Source of the DNA: an uncultured Collinsella sp.
GTDB taxonomy: Bacteria > Actinomycetota > Coriobacteriia > Coriobacteriales > Coriobacteriaceae
Reading direction: 5' to 3'
Assembly (NCBI GenBank): GCA_905211615.1
Contig: CAJMBB010000020.1
Span: forward strand, 1 to 20,083
Length of the DNA stretch: 20,083 bases
Positions 14,955 to 20,083 of the stretch are shown here, piece after piece. The translations under genes and the position numbers were made by a program. Every line of letters begins with the position of its first letter. The stretch's first letter is position 1. The notes below the pieces were generated by a model that was not told the origin of the DNA, searched no databases, and saw only the letters and a program-made list of their open reading frames with translations.

Positions 14955-15890
14955 ATGCAGGAAACTGATTCTCAGTCTCAGGAGCAGGCTACCGCCACCA
15001 AGGCCGCATCTGCTCCCGCCAAGTCCCGCACGCTGTGGGGCGACGCTTTTAAGCGTCTTCGTAAGAACAAGCTCGCCGTTATCGGTGTCTGCTGGATCAT
15101 CATCGTCGTTGTGGTTGCCCTGACTGCAGATCTGTGGGCTAAGCCCTGGCTCGGTTCCCCGACGGCTTCCGACTCGACCACTATGGCCGAGACGTCGCTG
15201 TTGGCTCCGTGTGCAGAGCATCCGTTTGGCACCGACGCCCTTGGTCGCGACATTCTCGTCCGCGTTATCTACGGTGCGCGCGTTTCGCTGTCCGTCGGAA
15301 TTATGGCCACCGCGATCTCCACGCTAATTGGTCTGGTCATGGGTGCTCTGGCCGGTTTCTACGGCGGCATCTGGGATACGATCATCATGCGCTGTGCGGA
15401 CATCTTCCTGGCGTTCCCGTACGTGCTGTTCGTTGTCGCCATGATCGCCGTTATCGGCCGTGGCCTTCAGAACGTCTTTATCGCCATCGGTATTCTCGGC
15501 TGGCCTTCGATTGCGCGCGTCTTCCGATCCGCGATCCTGACGGTCAAGGAAAATGACTATGTTGATGCTGCGCGCGCGATGGGTGCATCCGATGCTCGTA
15601 TCGTCGTACGTCACATCTTCCCGAACTCCGTCGCCTCCATCGTGGTCTACGCGACCATGAACATTGGTGGCGCCATTCTGACCGAGTCCGCTCTGTCCTT
15701 CCTCGGCATGGGCGTTATTCCGCCTACGCCTTCGTGGGGCTCCATGATTCAGGACGGTCAGCAGTATCTTCTGACCGCTCCCTGGATGATGATCATGCCC
15801 GGTCTGGCAATTCTCTCGACGGTGCTCGCCTTCACCCTGCTGGGTGACGGTCTGCGCGACGCCCTCGACGTCAAGATGAAGGACGCATAA
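14955..15890 (+). CDS. oppC: Peptide ABC transporter permease, OppC/DppC type
   Basis: A 311-residue partner permease. A polar alanine/serine-rich N-terminal tail (1-24) precedes the cytoplasmic WGDAFKRLRKNKLAVIG segment and the first span (about 40-60). The typical outside motif HPFGTDALGRDIL follows, then four or five more spans. The coupling loop NDYVDAARAMGASDARIVVRH matches the EAA motif of this family, and the C-terminus has FLGMGVIPPTPSWG and LLGDGLRDALD, both hallmarks of DppC/OppC. GGGAGG at 14941-14946 lies eight bases before ATG 14955. oppD begins two bases after the stop. Confidence 0.96.
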   Translation: MQETDSQSQEQATATKAASAPAKSRTLWGDAFKRLRKNKLAVIGVCWIIIVVVVALTADLWAKPWLGSPTASDSTTMAETSLLAPCAEHPFGTDALGRDILVRVIYGARVSLSVGIMATAISTLIGLVMGALAGFYGGIWDTIIMRCADIFLAFPYVLFVVAMIAVIGRGLQNVFIAIGILGWPSIARVFRSAILTVKENDYVDAARAMGASDARIVVRHIFPNSVASIVVYATMNIGGAILTESALSFLGMGVIPPTPSWGSMIQDGQQYLLTAPWMMIMPGLAILSTVLAFTLLGDGLRDALDVKMKDA

Positions 15891-15892
15891 GG

Positions 15893-16984
15893 ATGAAGAA
15901 GAACAAGAACTATGTGGACCTGAAGGACCAGCCTGTTCCCGAGGGCCAGCATCTGCTCGAGGTCGATGACCTTAAGATGTATTTCCACACCGAGGACGGC
16001 GTTGTTCGCGCTGTCGACGGTGTCTCCTACACGCTCGATCGCGGCGAGACCCTGGGCGTCGTCGGTGAGTCCGGCTCCGGTAAGTCCGTGACCGCCATGA
16101 CCATCATGGGTCTTATCTCGATGCCTCCGGGAAAGATCGAGGGCGGCGACGTTCGCTATCGCGGTCGTTCTATCCTCGAGATGACCGAGGAAGAGATGCA
16201 GCACATTCGCGGCAACGACATCGCGATGATCTTCCAGGATCCTATGACCTCCTTGAACCCGGTCTATAAGATCGGCAAGCAGGTGGGCGAGGGCCTTCGT
16301 CTGCACCGTGGCTACTCCAAGCAGGAGGCGCTCAAGCGCGCTACCGAGCTTTTGGACCTCGTGGGTATCCCCGAGCCCGAGAAGCGCGTCAATGAGTATC
16401 CGCACCAGTTCTCCGGCGGTATGCGTCAGCGTGTCATGATCGCTATGGCTCTTGCCTGCGATCCCGATATCCTGATTGCCGACGAGCCCACGACGGCTCT
16501 GGACGTTACCATTCAGGCTCAGATTATCGAGCTCATGCAGGAAATGCAGGAGAAGAACGGCAACGCCATCATCATGATTACCCATGACCTGGGCGTTGTT
16601 GCCGATATGGCCGATAAGATCATGGTTATGTACGCCGGCCGTCCCGTCGAGTTCGGTACTGCTGAGGAAATCTTCTACGAGAGTCGCCACCCCTACACCT
16701 GGGGCCTTATCCGCTCCATCCCGGAGCAGGCCATCGAAGAGAAGAAGCCGCTTACGCCGATTCACGGCAACCCGCCTTCGCTCATGAACCTGCCTGAGGG
16801 CTGCGTCTTCTCTCCTCGTTGCCCCTATGCGACGGACAAGTGCCGCAAGCAGCGCCCCGAGCGCGTTGTCACCGAGTCTGGTCATTACTCTGCGTGCCAC
16901 TACTCCGGTGACCCCGAGTTCCTCAAGAACGCTCCTGAGACGTCCCGTACGCGCAAGGATTCCAAGAAGGGAGGCGAGGCGTAA
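15893..16984 (+). CDS. oppD: Peptide ABC transporter ATP-binding protein, OppD/DppD type
   Basis: A 363-residue ATPase that powers import. It has Walker A GESGSGKS (58-65), Q-loop FQDPMTSLNP, signature SGGMRQR, Walker B ILIADEPTTALD and the H-loop histidine in MITHDLGVV, all intact. The C-terminal oligopeptide-transporter extension carries four cysteines, Cys304, Cys310, Cys317 and Cys335, in a spacing that in some Opp/Dpp ATPases has been linked to an iron-sulfur cluster. Its stop TAA shares its last base with the oppF start (TAATG), a strong sign of translational coupling. Codon use up to here is the same as in the rest of the left part of the window. Confidence 0.97.
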   Translation: MKKNKNYVDLKDQPVPEGQHLLEVDDLKMYFHTEDGVVRAVDGVSYTLDRGETLGVVGESGSGKSVTAMTIMGLISMPPGKIEGGDVRYRGRSILEMTEEEMQHIRGNDIAMIFQDPMTSLNPVYKIGKQVGEGLRLHRGYSKQEALKRATELLDLVGIPEPEKRVNEYPHQFSGGMRQRVMIAMALACDPDILIADEPTTALDVTIQAQIIELMQEMQEKNGNAIIMITHDLGVVADMADKIMVMYAGRPVEFGTAEEIFYESRHPYTWGLIRSIPEQAIEEKKPLTPIHGNPPSLMNLPEGCVFSPRCPYATDKCRKQRPERVVTESGHYSACHYSGDPEFLKNAPETSRTRKDSKKGGEA

Positions 16985-17991
16985 TGGCAGATACCAACGA
17001 GCGTACTCCGCTGCTGAAGGTCGAGCACCTCTCTAAGGAGTTCCCCGCTGAGTCCGGCATGTTCGCCAAGCGCTTCTCCAAGCGTGTCGTCTCTGCAGTG
17101 AATGACATTTCGTTCGATATTTATCCGGGCGAGACCTTTGGTCTGGTCGGTGAGTCTGGTTGCGGTAAGTCCACGACGGGCCGCACCATCATGCGCCTGA
17201 CCAAGCCGACCGCCGGTAAGGTGTTCTTCCAGGGTAAAGATGTTGCCGAGATGAGCAAGCATGAGATCAAGGACATGCGTCGCGAGATGCAGTTTATCTT
17301 CCAGGATCCTTATGCTTCGCTCAACCCTCGTATGACCATCGGCGAGATTGTCTCCGAGCCCATGACCATTCACGGCGTGGGCACCAAGGAGGAGCGCATT
17401 GAGCGTGTCCGCGAGCTTCTCGACGTTGTCGGACTGAACCCCGAGCACATTAACCGCTATCCTCATGAGTTCTCCGGCGGTCAGCGTCAGCGTGTCGGCA
17501 TTGCCCGCGCATTTGCGCTGAAGCCCAAGCTGATTATCTGCGACGAGCCTGTCTCTGCACTTGACGTTTCCATTCAGTCGCAGATCGTCAACCTTCTGAA
17601 AGATCTCGGAAGCGAAGACAATCTTGCATACTTATTTATTTCACATGGTTTGAGTGTTGTAAAATATATCAGTGACCGAATTGGTGTTATGTACCTTGGA
17701 AACATCGTAGAGCTTGCAGAGTCACAGGAAATGTTTGATCACCCTACACATCCATATACAGAAGCGCTGTTATCAGCAATTCCGACGACAGACGTAGATT
17801 CAAATAGAGAGATGATTCCACTTGAAGGAGATATCCCAAGTCCGGTTCATCCGCCGAAAGGATGTAAGTTCCATACAAGATGTAAATACTGTACAGAAAT
17901 CTGTAAGCATATTACACCGGAACTTGTGGAAATGAGACCGGGACATTTTGTAGCCTGTCATAATCCACTCGGAGTAGAAAAGGATTCATAA
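16984..17991 (+). CDS. oppF: Peptide ABC transporter ATP-binding protein, OppF/DppF type, with a mid-gene composition switch
   Basis: A 335-residue second ATPase of the importer, in frame throughout. Residues 1 to about 205 use GC-ending codons like oppA-D; from about residue 206 (base 17,599 on) codons are A/T-ending. Hand counts give 32 of 60 G+C at 17521-17580 and 22 of 60 at 17641-17700. Walker A is GESGCGKS (56-63), Q-loop FQDPYASLNP, signature SGGQRQR (164-170) and Walker B LIICDEPVSALD (183-194). The H-loop keeps His221, but the next residue is Gly222 (SHGLSVV) where family members have Asp. The C-terminal extension has Cys294, Cys300, Cys303, Cys307 and Cys325. The gene is chimeric, by recombination or more likely by assembly; the family call holds for both halves. 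Confidence 0.9.
   Translation: MADTNERTPLLKVEHLSKEFPAESGMFAKRFSKRVVSAVNDISFDIYPGETFGLVGESGCGKSTTGRTIMRLTKPTAGKVFFQGKDVAEMSKHEIKDMRREMQFIFQDPYASLNPRMTIGEIVSEPMTIHGVGTKEERIERVRELLDVVGLNPEHINRYPHEFSGGQRQRVGIARAFALKPKLIICDEPVSALDVSIQSQIVNLLKDLGSEDNLAYLFISHGLSVVKYISDRIGVMYLGNIVELAESQEMFDHPTHPYTEALLSAIPTTDVDSNREMIPLEGDIPSPVHPPKGCKFHTRCKYCTEICKHITPELVEMRPGHFVACHNPLGVEKDS
17590..17620. other. Composition breakpoint inside oppF
   Basis: Up to GTCAACCTTCTG the codons match the Coriobacteriia-like left part; from AAAGATCTCGGAAGCGAAG onward they match the AT-rich right part, including the intergenic style and gene content that follow. The change lies just past the Walker B/D-loop, one of the most conserved stretches in these ATPases, where two unrelated genomes could share enough bases for recombination or a false assembly join. 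The exact base cannot be fixed by eye. Confidence 0.8.
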
Positions 17992-18009
17992 AATCAGAAA
18001 GGAATTAGC

Positions 18010-18222
18010 ATGAGCTTTTTTGGAGGATACAGCAAACGAGGAAGACAGTTGGAAGAACAGGATAAAAAGTTCCTGGAATTTAAAAAGCAGATGAGTGACC
18101 AGAACATTGTTTTTGAAAAGGGAGATTATCTGGCAATGGTTTTGGGGGCATTCTGGGCACTCTGGCCGGCTCTGGCCATTACACTGGCAGTAATTGTGGG
18201 GATCAGCCTGTTCTTTTTATAA
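18010..18222 (+). CDS. Small one-span membrane protein, unrecognised
   Basis: A 70-residue protein with a strong AAAGGA ribosome site (17998-18003) six bases before ATG 18010, only 18 bases after oppF, so it looks like the tail of that operon in the AT-rich genome. The first 40 residues are highly charged (KRGRQLEEQDKKFLEFKKQ) and likely helical. Residues 41-70 form one long hydrophobic span ending LFFL, suggesting the N-terminus is cytoplasmic. I do not recognise a family. Being coupled to an importer it might be an accessory subunit or small regulator, but nothing in the sequence proves this. Confidence 0.75.
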   Translation: MSFFGGYSKRGRQLEEQDKKFLEFKKQMSDQNIVFEKGDYLAMVLGAFWALWPALAITLAVIVGISLFFL

Positions 18223-18252
18223 AAAACTGCAAAAATCTGAAAGGAAGAATGA

Positions 18253-18930
18253 ATGGATTATACCAGGAAGGCATCAATACAAAGAAAAACTCTTTGGCAG
18301 CAAATCGCTGATGTATTAAGAGAAGACATCATTCGGGGGAAGATCAAACCGGGGGAACGAATTGTAGAAGAAGATATTGCGGAGAAGTTTCATGTAAGCC
18401 GGGGACCGGTCAGAGAAGCCCTGCGTCATATTGGGGAGGAAGGATTTGTTGTTTATGAGTCTCATAAAGGCAGTACAGTAAAGACGATTTCCTATGAAGA
18501 AATGCAGGAAAAATATCTTGTCCGCTCTACCCTGGAAGTTCTGGCAATCAGGATCATTGCCGGAAAACTTCCGGAAGAAATCGAACGGGAAATGGATGAG
18601 TGTCTGGAGCAGATGGAAAAAGCTGCGAAAGAAAAAGATGTGTACCACATTATGTGTTATGATGAACAGTTTCATTCATGCATTGTTCGAGCAGCAAAGT
18701 GCGAAACCTTATATAAAATATGGGCAATGCTCCGGGAAAGCAATTTGTGCGGATATTATACAATGGGTGTTGAATCCATCATCCCCTTTGATGTACTTCG
18801 CTACAATCATGAGATCCTTTTAAAAGGAATAAAAGAATTGCCTGTTGAAAAGACAGCAAAATTGATTGAGGAGCATTATATGATCGTTCCGGAAGTTCTG
18901 CATGAAAAACAGTGTAAGAAATCCGAATAG
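18253..18930 (+). CDS. GntR-family transcriptional regulator, FCD (FadR-type) subfamily
   Basis: A 225-residue repressor-type protein. The winged helix-turn-helix covers about residues 13-77, with IIRGKIKPGERIVEEDIAE, HVSRGPVREALRHI and the wing FVVYESHKGSTV typical of GntR proteins. The C-terminal all-helical FCD domain (about 83-218) retains the four usual metal ligands: Asp137 and His141 in YDEQFH, His186 in YNHEI and His208 in EEHY. Its ligand would be a small carboxylate or sugar acid by family precedent, but cannot be named. AAGGAAG (18241-18247) lies five bases before ATG 18253; an ATG at 18249 is out of frame. It starts 30 bases after the small membrane protein and may control the operon it ends. 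Codon use is AT-rich. Confidence 0.92.
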   Translation: MDYTRKASIQRKTLWQQIADVLREDIIRGKIKPGERIVEEDIAEKFHVSRGPVREALRHIGEEGFVVYESHKGSTVKTISYEEMQEKYLVRSTLEVLAIRIIAGKLPEEIEREMDECLEQMEKAAKEKDVYHIMCYDEQFHSCIVRAAKCETLYKIWAMLRESNLCGYYTMGVESIIPFDVLRYNHEILLKGIKELPVEKTAKLIEEHYMIVPEVLHEKQCKKSE

Positions 18931-18963
18931 AACGAAGGATAATGTGATTTCAGTTGTTTTAGA

Positions 18964-18988
18964 TCAGGTGGCTAAAAAGACCACCTGA
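18964..18988 (+). other. Hairpin downstream of the GntR gene
   Basis: TCAGGTGG (18964-18971) is perfectly complementary to CCACCTGA (18981-18988) over a nine-base A-rich loop. No U-run follows, so it is not a standard terminator; it may be a Rho-type end, an operator, or a 3' stabiliser. Confidence 0.5.
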
Positions 18989-19038
18989 CAGCGGCGTTCT
19001 ACTTCAAAGCTTCGTCACAAAACAGACTGTGTAAATAC

Positions 19039-19067
19039 TTGCAATTACAAGAAAAAACGAATACAAT
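19039..19067 (+). promoter_or_regulatory. Sigma-A-type promoter for the 80-residue protein gene
   Basis: TTGCAA (19039-19044) and TACAAT (19062-19067) are separated by exactly 17 bases, close to the housekeeping consensus. Transcription would start near 19074, giving a leader of about 20 bases before ATG 19097. Confidence 0.75.
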
Positions 19068-19096
19068 ATAGAAAAAGAGGCAGGTATCAGGCGGAA

Positions 19097-19339
19097 ATGA
19101 GACAGATGGAATTTAAAATGGAACGTCCGGGACTGGTTGAACCCGGACAGATTGTTGATGTGACAGAGGGCGTTGTAGCTGCGTATTTTTATTATACGAT
19201 TGAGCCGGCTGTGGCAATGAGCGCCAATTATCGTTCATGGCAGAGACTTAAGTCAGGACAGGGAAAGGTGATTGACGTAAAGCAGACACCGCAGGGGTAT
19301 TATGTGGTGTGTGAATTTGATGAAGAGGATGTGGAATAA
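19097..19339 (+). CDS. Conserved-looking small soluble protein, unrecognised
   Basis: An 80-residue acidic protein with no membrane span or signal peptide. It reads as a small beta-rich domain: PGLVEPGQIVDVTEG, AAYFYYTIEPAVAMS, GKVIDVKQTPQGYYVVCEFDEEDVE. ATG 19097 has a poor ribosome site; in-frame ATGs at 19106 and 19118 are alternatives, of which 19106 (start MEFKMERPG) is plausible. Evidence that it is real: a near-consensus promoter upstream, a long terminator downstream, and AT-rich codon use in keeping with neighbours. I do not recognise a family. The repeated aromatic residues and YYVVCEFDE end resemble small ligand- or partner-binding domains, but no function is claimed. Confidence 0.7.
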   Translation: MRQMEFKMERPGLVEPGQIVDVTEGVVAAYFYYTIEPAVAMSANYRSWQRLKSGQGKVIDVKQTPQGYYVVCEFDEEDVE

Positions 19340-19369
19340 AGAGAAGGAAAAATCCACTGGAAAGAATTC

Positions 19370-19430
19370 AATATAAAAAGATCAGAGAATGATAAAAAAT
19401 GTGATTATCAGACTCTGATCTTTTTATATT
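19370..19430. terminator. Bidirectional intrinsic terminator
   Basis: Eighteen-base arms, AATATAAAAAGATCAGAG (19370-19387) and its exact complement (19413-19430), enclose a second TGATAA/TTATCA stem (19390-19395 with 19405-19410). The arm ends are A-rich on the left and T-rich on the right, so each strand gives a stem plus U-run. It lies between convergent genes, the 80-residue protein (+) and the HAD phosphatase (-). Confidence 0.92.
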
Positions 19431-19533
19431 GTCATGTGTATGGAAGGAAACTACCGGTGGCAGACTCTGCTGATGCTGAATGATGGAAAAAACTGCTATA
19501 TAATCCTGAACCAGGAACATAAACAGAGAAAAT

Positions 19534-20083
19534 CTACAGTCCAAGAAGAGCAGGAAGTTCCCTGATTGCGCCAATCTGTCTTGGTGGATCCGGAATATCA
19601 CCAAATCCATACGAAGCATAAATAAAAGGCACGTCTGCTTTCTGGCAGGCATCAAAATCACCTGAAGTATCTCCGACATAAACCACATCCTGCAGATGAT
19701 TGCGCTCCATCAGAAGACGGATGGATTCATTTTTTGGAACCTGTGTCTGACCAAAGCATAAAAAATCTTTGATATATTTTCTGAGTCCCATCGTTTTTAG
19801 AAAAACTTCGATATATCCACACTGGCAGTTGCTGACGATATAAAGGTCGGTTTTCTGAGAAAGGTTTTCCAGTGTCTGCGCAACATCTGGGTAAAGAACA
19901 CCGTGATCGGTTTCAAGCAGCCGATTTTCATAGTTAAAGCAAAGATAGCCGATTCGGTCACGTTCTTCTTTTGGGCAGGAAGGAAAGAGTGCAAGCGTGA
20001 TCTCATCCATTGTTTTTCCAAAAAGTGACTTAAGCCAATCTGCTGTCAGTGAGAGGGATATATTTGCTTTTCCATTATTCTTT
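19534..20083 (-). CDS. HAD-superfamily hydrolase (phosphoglycolate phosphatase-like), N-terminus beyond the window
   Basis: A minus-strand phosphatase of the haloacid dehalogenase superfamily. The frame stays open from ATG at 20010 to the right edge, and the upstream translation (SLTADWLKSLFGKTMDE) reads as normal cap-domain sequence, so the true start and motif I (DxDGT) lie outside. Visible are motif II in YIVSNCQ, the motif III lysine in PKNESI, and motif IV in VYVGDTSGDFDAC with the metal-binding aspartates. The helical cap (GVLYPDVAQTLENLSQ preceding motif II) fits the Gph/beta-phosphoglucomutase group. Substrate cannot be told. It ends at 19534 and is served by the bidirectional terminator. 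Codon use is AT-rich, as in the rest of the right part. Confidence 0.88.
   Translation of the reverse strand, partial: KNNGKANISLSLTADWLKSLFGKTMDEITLALFPSCPKEERDRIGYLCFNYENRLLETDHGVLYPDVAQTLENLSQKTDLYIVSNCQCGYIEVFLKTMGLRKYIKDFLCFGQTQVPKNESIRLLMERNHLQDVVYVGDTSGDFDACQKADVPFIYASYGFGDIPDPPRQIGAIRELPALLGL

Noticed and set aside
17590..20083. Insertion sequence, prophage or integrative element causing the composition change
   Set aside because: No transposase, integrase, tRNA attachment site or direct/inverted element ends are visible near the junction; the change is seamless within one gene.

Overview
The window has two compositionally different parts. Bases 1 to about 17,600 are moderately GC-rich, and codons end mostly in C or G, most strongly in the glycolytic genes. 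Gene content and order (rapZ-whiA-gap-pgk-tpiA-gpmI-secG) suggest a gut actinobacterium of the Coriobacteriia, most like Collinsella; this is inference from gene order and codon use, not a database match. From about 17,600 to the right edge the DNA turns AT-rich, with A/T-ending codons typical of a Lachnospiraceae-type Firmicute. The switch falls inside one open reading frame, oppF, without breaking the frame.

Layout. (1) 1-4531, all on the + strand: a sialic-acid (N-acetylneuraminate) catabolic cluster. It holds two overlapping AXE1-family esterase-like genes (the second has lost the nucleophile serine), a NanA-type lyase, a ROK-family N-acetylmannosamine kinase and NanE epimerase. The gaps on either side of the kinase gene each hold a large, well-paired inverted repeat. 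No sialic-acid transporter or sialidase is visible. (2) 4630-6486: rapZ and whiA, six bases apart, with no yvcK between them. (3) 6680-11355: glycolysis genes gap, pgk, tpiA and gpmI. gap is followed by its own terminator-like hairpin; pgk/tpiA overlap and gpmI follows closely. (4) 11520-11774: secG, flanked by clear intrinsic terminators. (5) 12070-17991: a five-gene oligopeptide/dipeptide ABC importer, oppA-oppB-oppC-oppD-oppF, with a lipoprotein binding protein, two permeases and two ATPases. (6) 17992-20083, the AT-rich part: a 70-residue one-span membrane protein, a GntR/FCD regulator, an unrecognised 80-residue protein behind a good sigma-A-type promoter, a bidirectional terminator, and a minus-strand HAD phosphatase cut by the right edge.

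How it fits together: the nan genes would take sialic acid, possibly O-acetylated, to N-acetylglucosamine-6-phosphate. The glycolytic block carries triose phosphates to 2-phosphoglycerate. The Opp system imports peptides. The two most useful observations are the serine-less esterase paralogue beside an intact one at the head of the nan cluster, and the composition break inside oppF. The break is either an assembly chimera at a conserved ABC-ATPase segment or an in-frame recombination between distant gut bacteria; the former seems more likely.
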